Positions 8,394-14,845 of a DNA stretch of 17,821 nucleotides are shown here, in pieces. This DNA comes from Clostridiales bacterium (lineage in GTDB: Bacteria; Bacillota; Clostridia; Lachnospirales; Lachnospiraceae). Numbering within the stretch: the first letter of the stretch is position 1; each line of letters starts with the position of its first letter. The stretch is taken from positions 1-17,821 of the forward strand of contig JAGZDD010000071.1 in NCBI GenBank assembly GCA_018369015.1, written 5' to 3'. Under the pieces are notes generated by a model. The model was not told where the DNA came from. It did no database searches and worked only from the letters and a program-made list of their open reading frames with translations. A program made the translations under genes and the position numbers.

Positions 8394-8909
8394 TTATATA
8401 CCTCTGCGCCGGATAATGGTAATAACTTTGCCCTTTGTATCCTGTATATCTACCGGGCCATAAATCCGGCTGTCTGTGCTGCTGCCCCTGCTGTCGCCCA
8501 GAACAAATACCTGTCCTTCACGAACAGTCAGCGGAAAATCAACACCCTGTTCATATCTGTTTGTTTTCTCATAAATTCCTGGCTCCTGCTGCACAGCGCC
8601 ATTGACAGTCAGGCCGTCCTCCGTAATATCTACTGTATCCTGAGCCACTGCAACGACACGGCGCACGGACAGTTCCCCGTCAATATCCACAACAATCGCG
8701 TCATTGGCTACGTAATTCTTATCCAGCCGATAATAAATGACAATATCTCCGTCTTTGACGGCCGGCGACATGGATAAATCCGGGCACCTGAAAATTCCAA
8801 AAACGAAAATCAGCATTACGGCAAATACAGCAGCGATAATGACAATTTTCAAAAGCAGCAGCAATAAATCCTGCCCTAGCGAGGGGCTATTCTTTTCCCG
8901 GGCCTTCAT
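8394..8909 (-). CDS. SipA-like signal peptidase I homologue, pilus-associated; catalytic Lys replaced by Arg
   Basis: 171 aa. An N-terminal membrane anchor (about 16-40) precedes an S26 signal peptidase fold. Box B keeps the nucleophile: S46 in LSMSP. In box D, where signal peptidases have the general-base Lys before an Arg (as in YVKRIIG), this protein has SVRRVVA with R83 (codon CGC at 8661-8663). Box E is well kept: VLGDSRGSSTDSRIYGPV. The pattern fits SipA of S. pyogenes FCT pili, a signal peptidase-like protein needed for pilus assembly that lacks catalytic residues. Here only the Lys is lost, so the protein is probably an assembly chaperone, though weak peptidase activity cannot be excluded. 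The start codon lies 1 nt after the adhesin stop, so translation is coupled. Its place between adhesin and backbone matches the FCT order. Confidence 0.87.
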   Translation of the reverse strand: MKAREKNSPSLGQDLLLLLLKIVIIAAVFAVMLIFVFGIFRCPDLSMSPAVKDGDIVIYYRLDKNYVANDAIVVDIDGELSVRRVVAVAQDTVDITEDGLTVNGAVQQEPGIYEKTNRYEQGVDFPLTVREGQVFVLGDSRGSSTDSRIYGPVDIQDTKGKVITIIRRRGI

Positions 8910-8910
8910 A

Positions 8911-11772
8911 CTATCTTCTACGGTAAATCCGCTTTCTCATATAAAGGCTTAGAGCCACCGTTCCCACGCCCAAAAGCAGGGCAATGCAAATGAACAAAAA
9001 GCCCGCGGATGTATGATCCATCATTCCAGTTACCGGCACCTTATCCAAACGATTGACAACCTCCACCGTATTTTTACAATTTTCAAGGCTGCCGCTAAAG
9101 CCGTTTTCATTACCATAATCCGCTTCGCCGTTATAGCTTACGGTATAATCGCCGGAATTTGTTTCAATAACACAATAGCTCGCCCCTGACGGCAGATCTT
9201 TGATTATAATTTGCTCACCATGGCGCAATGTCACCACAGCTTTGCCGTCTTTAAATTCAACCGTTCCTGTATGCTCGCCGCCATTGGCTATAGATGTGGA
9301 CGAAAAAGTATCAGTCACCGGAGTACCTTCCACATCTGTCAATGTGATTTCAAACTCAAACGCCTTTGTCTTATCGCCCATTTCTCCAGTTACTTCTTTA
9401 GAGATAGCAAGCGACGGCCTGCGCGTATTCGTTATGGTAAAGCTTCCGCTACTGCCCTCACCCTCACTGACATGGCTTTCATAGCCCTCTGGAACGCTGA
9501 CTTCCTCTACTGTATAAACAATAGCTTCCCGTCTGTCCTGAACCACTTTTGTTTTGTCCAGCTTTGTCCATGTATGAGTCCAGCTATTTGCTTCGGACAG
9601 TGTGACTTCAGAGTTTTCAACTTTTTCTCCATCGGCATAAAGTGCGGCTGTAACACGCTTTGGCCGGTCCTTGTCATAGTTTTCATTATCTTCCCAGGCC
9701 TTTGTTACTGTCACTTCGGTGCGGTCATAAGTATTCGTAATCGTAAAGCCTTCTGAAGCAGTTCCTGCCACTGTGCTGATGTAGCCATCAGAGGGAAGCT
9801 CCTCCACAGTGTATATATGGCCTTTTGCTGCTACGTTAGAAAATATACCTTGCCAGCCATTTGCAGCATTTAACTGAAGTGTCTTATATTTTGTGCCATC
9901 CTGGTAAAGTATCACTTCAATAGATTCCGGACGCTCATCCATATGGCCCTCATCACCAACCCACACCTTTTCTACAGAAATGTCTGTCGTATCCACCTGG
10001 ACCACAGGCATTTCTTTGTAATCAACAGTCTGAGAAACTGCAGACTCTGTTCCATAGGTATACGTCAGGAGCGCTTTATTGTTAGAATAAAAGCCCGGTT
10101 GGCCGGAGCTTGTATTATTTCCGGGAGCATCACTATTCTCACTTCCTGTATCGGGATATTGACCAGCGCTGCTATATTCATCATAGGCAGCCTGAGAGGG
10201 CTGTATCGTAAAGCTAATGGAATAGGTATAATTTTTATTCAGAGTATAACCTTTTTTAAATTCTGCTGTAACTTTATGTAATTGCTGATTATAAGTAACA
10301 TTGATCCCGGCCTCTCTAATATCTACGTTCCGTCCGCTTTCATCATCAACTGCTGTTACTCTATAGTCAAGAGAGTTCCCAGGTACTTCTACCCATTTGC
10401 TGAGAGTATCGGTAATCGTCACATTACGGCATGTATATTCAGTAATCTCTCCGGTAATCTGGGCCAAAATATTCGACAGGTCATCACTAGTAGCTGCCGA
10501 AAATGCCTGTTTCTGAGCAGCTAAAGAGCTTTCCACCAGTGACTGCAGTCGCCCTAATTGTGTTTGCTTCTGGGCAATGCCTATAGTATAAAAAGCATTT
10601 AATCCACGAACCCCGGCAACCTCATTTTTCGCTGCTTCTAAAGCCTTTTCAGAAAAATAACTTCCATTTCCTACGGTTTCCCCACGCTCGTTATAATAAT
10701 ATGTGGGATCTCCGTCAGATAAAAAAATAACAATTTTTTGAGCATCACTCCGTGAGCTTTGCAGAACTTTTTTTGCCGTTCTAAGCCCAGCCTGCCAGTT
10801 CGTACCTCCGTTCGCCCGTATGTTATTTACGCTCTGATTTAATTGCCACGAAGAATCCGTCCAGCCTTGAGCTATATCTGCATCGTTCCATGCTTCATCC
10901 CACATAAAACCCTGACTTCCGGCAAAGCTCACCACAGCCATACGGCCATCAATATTTTCATTGTTTAGTATTGTATCTGCAAGCCCGCCATTTTTTGTAA
11001 TAATAGATTTTACTTCCTTAAGCCGCGTACTCCTCCAGCCCCATGAATCATCCATACTCCCCGACTTATCAATGATTAGGACCACATCTACTTTGGGTTT
11101 TGAAGTTGACGAATCATACATGCCTTTAACATCTAAAGTCAGCGTATAAGTTCCATCACCATTATCCTTTATATATTTACGATGTGCCGGAGCCGCAGTT
11201 CCGCCGTAAGACATTAAAGACAGCGCCGTAGGTGCAGCAGCTTCCACATCCTCCGGTGTTTCGCTCTCTGATTCAGATTCACTTTCGGATTCAGATTCGC
11301 TCGCTGTGTTACTCTCTGATTCGGATTCACTCTCAGACTCTGGTTCACTTTCAAATTCTGTTTCTGATTCACGTTCCGGCTGCTTTTCACTTTCAGACTC
11401 CGAGCCGCTCTCCGGCACAACACCGCTCTCAGATTCCGGTCTTGATTCGGATTCACTCACAGACTCCGGTTCAGATTCACTCTCAGATTCAGGTTCTTTT
11501 TTAGACTCCGATTCGCTTTCAGATGTGCCGGCCGCACCGCTCTCCTTAAAGCTTTCATCCTGGGATTTAACATCCGTCTGAATTTCATTCATCTTTTGTC
11601 CGGACGACAGTGTTTCATCTAAAGCTCCCTTCCCTTCCACAGACTGCCCGGTTTCAAGCGCTGTATCCAGGCTGCCCGCAAGAGCGCTGACCGAGCTGCC
11701 GGCCATTGAAAGAACCAGCATAATGCATAAAAATAATTTCAGCCAGCGGTTCTTTGGTTTTTTTGCCTTCAT
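8911..11772 (-). CDS. Tip adhesin with vWA domain, two Cna-B domains and VPVTG sorting signal
   Basis: 953 aa. A signal peptide (about 1-32, ending SALA) is followed by a Ser/Glu-rich stretch (83-171). A vWA domain (about 228-447) has a MIDAS: DKSGS (235-239), T324 (GGTNW) and D353 (LSDGD), which should bind a divalent cation and ligand. An uncharacterised beta region follows (449-596). Two Cna-B domains come next: about 597-683 (K602, E657/658, N680) and 686-783 (K691, E756/757, N782). A last domain resembles FctA (about 786-909; K792, E870, N908), with C867 and C899 that could pair. VPVTG (912-916), a hydrophobic helix and RKRIYRRR complete the wall-sorting signal, similar to the VPPTG of S. 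pyogenes Cpa. It is the first structural gene of the pilus operon and would sit at the fibre tip. AGGAG lies 10 nt before the ATG. Confidence 0.9.
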   Translation of the reverse strand: MKAKKPKNRWLKLFLCIMLVLSMAGSSVSALAGSLDTALETGQSVEGKGALDETLSSGQKMNEIQTDVKSQDESFKESGAAGTSESESESKKEPESESESEPESVSESESRPESESGVVPESGSESESEKQPERESETEFESEPESESESESESNTASESESESESESESETPEDVEAAAPTALSLMSYGGTAAPAHRKYIKDNGDGTYTLTLDVKGMYDSSTSKPKVDVVLIIDKSGSMDDSWGWRSTRLKEVKSIITKNGGLADTILNNENIDGRMAVVSFAGSQGFMWDEAWNDADIAQGWTDSSWQLNQSVNNIRANGGTNWQAGLRTAKKVLQSSRSDAQKIVIFLSDGDPTYYYNERGETVGNGSYFSEKALEAAKNEVAGVRGLNAFYTIGIAQKQTQLGRLQSLVESSLAAQKQAFSAATSDDLSNILAQITGEITEYTCRNVTITDTLSKWVEVPGNSLDYRVTAVDDESGRNVDIREAGINVTYNQQLHKVTAEFKKGYTLNKNYTYSISFTIQPSQAAYDEYSSAGQYPDTGSENSDAPGNNTSSGQPGFYSNNKALLTYTYGTESAVSQTVDYKEMPVVQVDTTDISVEKVWVGDEGHMDERPESIEVILYQDGTKYKTLQLNAANGWQGIFSNVAAKGHIYTVEELPSDGYISTVAGTASEGFTITNTYDRTEVTVTKAWEDNENYDKDRPKRVTAALYADGEKVENSEVTLSEANSWTHTWTKLDKTKVVQDRREAIVYTVEEVSVPEGYESHVSEGEGSSGSFTITNTRRPSLAISKEVTGEMGDKTKAFEFEITLTDVEGTPVTDTFSSTSIANGGEHTGTVEFKDGKAVVTLRHGEQIIIKDLPSGASYCVIETNSGDYTVSYNGEADYGNENGFSGSLENCKNTVEVVNRLDKVPVTGMMDHTSAGFLFICIALLLGVGTVALSLYMRKRIYRRR
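11260..11526 (-). repeat. Low-complexity Ser-Glu (TCN-GAN) repeat within the adhesin gene
   Basis: The stretch encoding adhesin residues 83-171 is an imperfect six-base repeat (Ser-Glu, with Pro-Glu interruptions). It places an extended, acidic stalk of about 89 residues between the signal peptide and the vWA head. Such repeats change length by slipped pairing, and a loss or gain of six bases would keep frame. The protein lies N-terminal to the head, so it is not the usual wall-spanning stalk. Confidence 0.8.
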
Positions 11773-11875
11773 AATTTTAATTCTCCTTCCTTAAACGATC
11801 CTAACGTCTTTTTGCCAGATTGCTTAGCCTCCCTGAATGTAGACAGCGCTTATCCCGGCAAGCTTTGATTTCCTT

Positions 11876-12430
11876 CTAAGAGCCGGTCAGGCGTTCCTTT
11901 ACGTCTGGCTGCAAATGGCACTCCCCGGATGGTACTATAAGGCTGCCGAGCCCTTTAATATCAAGCCAGCAGCGGCTTAAAAGCTCTTTAAGATCATGGA
12001 TATTTCCATAATTCAGGCGGTACCGCTTCCACACAACCGTTCCCTGCCAGCAATTTCCCCGGCAGCTTAAGGGATTGATGATCAAACAATTTCCCCAATG
12101 TTCTGGCTGCGGATATGTACCTTCATTCTCCCTTGTTTTCCATGCCGCCCGGTCCTCAAGACATTTTTCCAAAAAGAAAAACCTTCCATCTGCCAGAAAG
12201 CTGCCGGGATAATCCGTTGTAGTCTCTGAAAATTCCAGCAGATAGTAAATACGGTTCACCTTTTCAACCAGATTTTCCAAGCCGTAAAATGACAGCTTAT
12301 GCCCGTATCTTATGCTGTAAATCCATCCCCTTGGAACTAACTGGGCAGCCACATTCAAAAATTCAAGCATAAGCAATGCATCTGGCACAAAGTATTCCCT
12401 GTTTTCCAACTTATGCTGCGCCTTATTCAT
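11876..12430 (-). CDS. Unrecognised 184-aa protein, first gene of the pilus operon
   Basis: I do not recognise this protein. It has no signal peptide or membrane segment, so it is probably cytoplasmic. It is rich in aromatic residues (WIYSIRYGHKLSFYGL near 37-52, RFFFLE, WKRYRLNYGNIHDL) and contains scattered Cys (PLSCRGNCW). A ribosome site, AGGAAGG, lies about 6 nt before the ATG. It is the gene nearest the invertible segment, 53 nt from the left inverted repeat, so it would be the first one transcribed when the switch is on; the adhesin follows after 103 nt with no terminator. It might be a regulator or assembly factor, but no DNA-binding motif is evident. The reading frame is well supported by ribosome site, length and operon position. 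Confidence 0.7.
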   Translation of the reverse strand: MNKAQHKLENREYFVPDALLMLEFLNVAAQLVPRGWIYSIRYGHKLSFYGLENLVEKVNRIYYLLEFSETTTDYPGSFLADGRFFFLEKCLEDRAAWKTRENEGTYPQPEHWGNCLIINPLSCRGNCWQGTVVWKRYRLNYGNIHDLKELLSRCWLDIKGLGSLIVPSGECHLQPDVKERLTGS

Positions 12431-12483
12431 AACCGACCTTCCTTTCTTGCATCAAACGTTTTCAATACCGTCGGACAGGTATA

Positions 12484-12509
12484 ACATAATAATGATTATG
12501 TCGCTGAAA
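12484..12509 (+). repeat. Left inverted repeat of the invertible segment
   Basis: A 26-bp sequence matches the reverse complement of 12789-12814 with one mismatch (12505); the outer 21 bp are identical. Its outer 18 bases, ACATAATAATGATTATGT, form a dyad of their own (ACATAA and TTATGT around a 6-bp centre), the arrangement expected for two recombinase half-sites around a crossover region. Only the inner flank (CGC, one variable base, GAAA) gives the site its direction. Confidence 0.9.
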
Positions 12510-12541
12510 TAGCATCCGGGAAGGGCTGCAAATTTTTTTGT

Positions 12542-12570
12542 TTGATAAGTAGCTTTTGCACACATAGAAA
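12542..12570 (+). promoter_or_regulatory. Weak candidate promoter in the invertible segment, pointing away from the pilus
   Basis: TTGATA (12542-12547), a 17-nt spacer and TAGAAA (12565-12570) on the plus strand. The -35 box matches 5 of 6 consensus bases, but the -10 box lacks the conserved final T. After inversion it would face the pilus genes from behind the hairpin. Confidence 0.25.
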
Positions 12571-12629
12571 TATTTCTTCCCGTATTAAATTCCCTTCGGA
12601 GCATTATTCCTTAAATGGTTTATTATTCC

Positions 12630-12694
12630 AAAAAAGGCACACCAAATAGGCTGGAAAAATCTGCTTTATTTTTCCGGTCTGTTTGATGTGCCTT
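12630..12694 (-). terminator. Directional terminator inside the invertible segment
   Basis: Arms 12634-12660 and 12668-12694 (27 nt each) pair around a 7-nt loop with four transition differences. On the minus strand the hairpin ends in six T (plus-strand A12630-A12635), giving a strong intrinsic terminator for transcripts arriving from the recombinase gene. On the plus strand the second arm is followed by A-rich sequence, so termination there should be poor. The element is therefore orientation-dependent: it would block read-through into the pilus operon now but much less after inversion. Confidence 0.75.
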
Positions 12695-12731
12695 AAAATT
12701 TAGTTAGATTGAAATTTTTTTAGAAATAATA

Positions 12732-12760
12732 TTGATTTATGTACAACAATGCGATAAAAT
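12732..12760 (+). promoter_or_regulatory. Main candidate promoter in the invertible segment, pointing away from the pilus
   Basis: TTGATT (12732-12737), a 17-nt spacer and TAAAAT (12755-12760) on the plus strand. The -10 box keeps the conserved TA and final T, and a long A/T tract lies upstream like an UP element. In the given orientation it fires into the 3' end of the recombinase gene. After inversion it would fire into the pilus operon, with a leader of roughly 100 nt through the repeat to the 184-aa gene. Confidence 0.45.
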
Positions 12761-12788
12761 ACTAGGCAGAAACAGCGTCTTTTACTGT

Positions 12789-12814
12789 TTTCGGCGACAT
12801 AATCATTATTATGT
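12789..12814 (-). repeat. Right inverted repeat of the invertible segment
   Basis: Partner of 12484-12509: its reverse complement matches with one mismatch in 26. It ends on the last base of the recombinase stop codon (TGA at 12816-12814), so recombination at this site would leave the recombinase protein unchanged. The inner flank carries TTTCGGCG where the left copy has the complement of CGCTGAAA. Confidence 0.9.
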
Positions 12815-13770
12815 CATTCATATATAAGATTCAGTCGTTCTAAATGTTTTCTATGTTCCATTCCGTCTGTGAGAATATATAGCCGTGTCGTATTAATTGA
12901 ACTGTGTCCAAGTATATCTGCCAGCTTTGCTATATCCCTTTCCAGCCTATAATAAAGAGTGGCAAAAAGATGCCGTAAGTTGTGGGGAAATACCTTGTCT
13001 GCCTTAATGCCGGCATTTTTTCCCAGTTTTTTCATGTCCGCCCATATTCGTTTCCGATCCAGGGGTTTTCCGTTTTTTGTCATAAAAAGATAGCCCTGTT
13101 TGATATGCATTGAAGAAGCATACGCCTTGAGCTTCAGACATAATTTCCTTGGCAGGAATATTTTACGTATTTTTCCTTTACACAAGATCGTCACACACCC
13201 CTTTTTCAATGTTTCAACAGTCACAAATGCCAGCTCAGATACACGCATTCCTGTTGAACACAGTGTTTCCATTACGAGCTTTAGCTGCTGTTTATTTCGC
13301 ATTTGAGCCTCGTTGACCAGTTTCATATAATCCCTGCGGTCAAGGAGCCTGTCAGCTTCCAGAAAAATCTGGCGCTGAATCTTGAGAGGCTTTACTATAC
13401 AGTCTTCCCATCCTGCAAAGCGGAAAAAGCTATTGAGTGCCGCCAGCATAGAATTAACGCTGGCCGGTTTATAATTTATTGTCAGCCACTCCTTAAAGTG
13501 AATCACCGTATTTTTAGAAAAATCCACTGCCTGGCCGCTAACCTCCCCATATTTTACGCCCGCATTGCCCCCATAGCTTCCTTCAATAACCTTAATTGCT
13601 CCTCCAGCGTTTCCGCTTTCTATCTGCGCACTTTGCGGCTGCCTGCAATACACAAAAAAGGCTTTGATATCCCTGACGTATTTTTCCACAGTTGCCCTGG
13701 CTTTCTCCAAATTCTTTAAATAGTCTCCAAACATTGTCACCTGCTGTTTTGTCAAAGTATGTCTTTCCAT
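12814..13770 (-). CDS. Tyrosine recombinase (XerD/phage-integrase family), probable pilus-switch invertase
   Basis: 318 aa from the start chosen here. An N-terminal SAM-like DNA-binding domain (LTKQQVTMFGDYLKNLEKA, YVRDIKAFF) precedes the catalytic domain. Catalytic residues are R176 (CSTGMRVSE), K200 (CKGKIRK), H263 and R266 (PHNLRHLFA), H289 (LGHSS) and nucleophile Y298 (TTRLY), all present. The N-terminal domain carries a Gly-rich insertion (about residues 45-83) not usual in XerD. The frame stays open to a GTG at 13848, giving 344 aa, but no ribosome site precedes it. The ATG at 13770 has AAAGG 11 nt upstream and starts where family members start. The gene ends exactly at an inverted repeat, and no phage or conjugation genes lie nearby, so local inversion is a more likely job than element integration. 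I found no clear promoter for it. Confidence 0.92.
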   Translation of the reverse strand: MERHTLTKQQVTMFGDYLKNLEKARATVEKYVRDIKAFFVYCRQPQSAQIESGNAGGAIKVIEGSYGGNAGVKYGEVSGQAVDFSKNTVIHFKEWLTINYKPASVNSMLAALNSFFRFAGWEDCIVKPLKIQRQIFLEADRLLDRRDYMKLVNEAQMRNKQQLKLVMETLCSTGMRVSELAFVTVETLKKGCVTILCKGKIRKIFLPRKLCLKLKAYASSMHIKQGYLFMTKNGKPLDRKRIWADMKKLGKNAGIKADKVFPHNLRHLFATLYYRLERDIAKLADILGHSSINTTRLYILTDGMEHRKHLERLNLIYE

Positions 13771-13936
13771 TTCATTTCGCGCCTTTCTATTATTCATCTG
13801 ATCTGTGCCGGCCTGTATTTTCCCGGTTCTGTATACTGGGGCCGACACAACGATTATTCTTCCTTATTGTATATTTTTTATTCTGCAAGGGCTTCTTTTT
13901 CCTAATAAAATAAAAACATTCCAGATAAGGCGCGAT

Positions 13937-13967
13937 CGGATAGTGGCAGAATTTCCTGCCCTATCCG
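13937..13967. other. Hairpin between the recombinase gene and the ABC operon terminator
   Basis: CGGATAG and CTATCCG, then GGCAG and CTGCC, form a 12-bp stem with one unpaired T (13944) and a 6-nt loop. No T-run follows on either strand. It lies in the 233-nt gap between 13771 and 14003 and could sit in the recombinase leader or upstream of its promoter. Its role is unknown. Confidence 0.35.
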
Positions 13968-14003
13968 CTGCGATACAACAGCCGTTTGCAGGGCTTATCT
14001 CAC

Positions 14004-14037
14004 AAAAAAACCGGTTCCTGCCACAAGCAGGAACCGG
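14004..14037 (-). terminator. Rho-independent terminator of the ABC transporter operon
   Basis: A perfect 10-bp GC-rich stem (14011-14020 with 14028-14037) with a 7-nt loop is followed on the minus strand by seven T (plus-strand A14004-A14010). It lies 10 nt after the ATPase stop codon and isolates this operon from the recombinase gene. Confidence 0.95.
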
Positions 14038-14047
14038 CTCCATAATC

Positions 14048-14845
14048 TCACTGTCCTAAAAGCATCCGGTCATTGGCAAACTCTGCGCCGCTGGCCTGCT
14101 CAAATTTTGCAAGTAGATCTGAAACGTGAAGATTTTTCTTTTCGTCTCCGGAAACATCATAAATAATCCGGCCATCGTTCATCATAACAAGGCGGTTGCC
14201 ATATTTAATGGCATCCTTCATGTTATGAGTAATCATTAATGTAGTGAGATGATTTTTCGATACAATCTCGTCAGTCATCTCAAGCACCTTTTTAGCTGTT
14301 TTGGGATCTAAAGCCGCCGTGTGCTCGTCCAGCAAAAGCAGCTTTGGCTCCTTTAGGGTTGCCATCAAAAGGGTTAACGCCTGGCGCTGGCCGCCGGAGA
14401 GAAGGCCGACCTTGGCGCTTAGGCGGGATTCAAGGCCAAGATCCAGGGATTTGAGCTTTTCTACAAATAACTCCCGCTCCTTATTGCTGATTCCCCAGCG
14501 AAAGCTTCTGCGTTTTCCCCGCCGCAGGGCAAGGGCAAGGTTTTCCTCAATCCACATATCTCCGGCAGTTCCCTTAAGAGGGTCCTGAAAGACACGGCCA
14601 ATATATTTTGCCCGCTTATAATCCGGATCGCGGGTCACATCATGGCCGTCAATCTTGATGGAACCTTTTTCCACGCCAAACACTCCGGCAACGGCATTGA
14701 GCATTGTTGATTTTCCAGCCCCATTGCCGCCAATCACTGTCACAAAATCTCCCGGATCCAAGTGAAGATTCAGGCCGTTAAGGGCATCCTTCTGAACCGG
14801 AGTGCCAATATTAAATGATTTATATACATTGACAATATCCAGCAT
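14048..14845 (-). CDS. ABC transporter ATP-binding protein (TrpZ-like)
   Basis: 265 aa. Walker A GGNGAGKST (39-47), Q-loop in VFQDPL (about 85-90), signature LSGGQ (149-153), Walker B LLLLDE (169-174) and H-loop H207 (MITHNM) are all intact. It powers import together with the permease, whose stop codon directly precedes this ATG with no gap, so the two are translationally coupled. ATPases paired with ABC_sub_bind-type binding proteins form the group often annotated TrpXYZ. The substrate, possibly an aromatic amino acid, is inferred from that grouping only. Confidence 0.92.
   Translation of the reverse strand: MLDIVNVYKSFNIGTPVQKDALNGLNLHLDPGDFVTVIGGNGAGKSTMLNAVAGVFGVEKGSIKIDGHDVTRDPDYKRAKYIGRVFQDPLKGTAGDMWIEENLALALRRGKRRSFRWGISNKERELFVEKLKSLDLGLESRLSAKVGLLSGGQRQALTLLMATLKEPKLLLLDEHTAALDPKTAKKVLEMTDEIVSKNHLTTLMITHNMKDAIKYGNRLVMMNDGRIIYDVSGDEKKNLHVSDLLAKFEQASGAEFANDRMLLGQ

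Larger units (their letters stand above)
12510..12788. other. Invertible DNA segment (phase-variation switch) upstream of the pilus operon
   Basis: This 279-bp A/T-rich segment has no open reading frame of note and lies between 26-bp inverted repeats. One repeat abuts the gene for a complete tyrosine recombinase; the other faces the pilus operon. It holds a strong hairpin with a minus-strand T-run (12630-12694), plus-strand promoter candidates (12542-12570 and 12732-12760) and a weaker minus-strand candidate (12603-12631). Inversion would reverse all of them relative to the fixed genes. As written, the terminator faces transcription coming from the recombinase side and the better-placed promoters point away from the pilus, which suggests OFF. 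Inversion itself is inferred from the layout; no second orientation is visible in this one sequence. Confidence 0.85.

Noticed and set aside
11214..11581. Several open frames on both strands across the adhesin Ser/Glu tract, and a CRISPR-like look to the repeat
   Set aside because: They arise from the six-base repeat of the real gene. They have no ribosome sites, and there are no spacer-sized unique units.
12603..12631. Minus-strand promoter TTGGAA-N17-AATAAT facing the pilus
   Set aside because: Not listed as a feature because the -10 box lacks its first T and the -35 box overlaps the terminator T-run. It is kept as the main alternative in the OFF/ON finding.
12814..13770. Recombinase as integrase of a prophage or integrative element
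   Set aside because: No phage, conjugation or excision genes and no direct-repeat att sites are visible. The inverted repeats and the adjacent pilus operon explain it better.
13848..13848. GTG at 13848 as the recombinase start (344 aa)
   Set aside because: No ribosome site precedes it, and the extra 26 residues do not resemble the family N-terminus. The ATG at 13770 fits better, though this is not certain.
13937..13967. Hairpin as a terminator or recombination site
   Set aside because: It has no T-run and no similarity to the 26-bp repeats.
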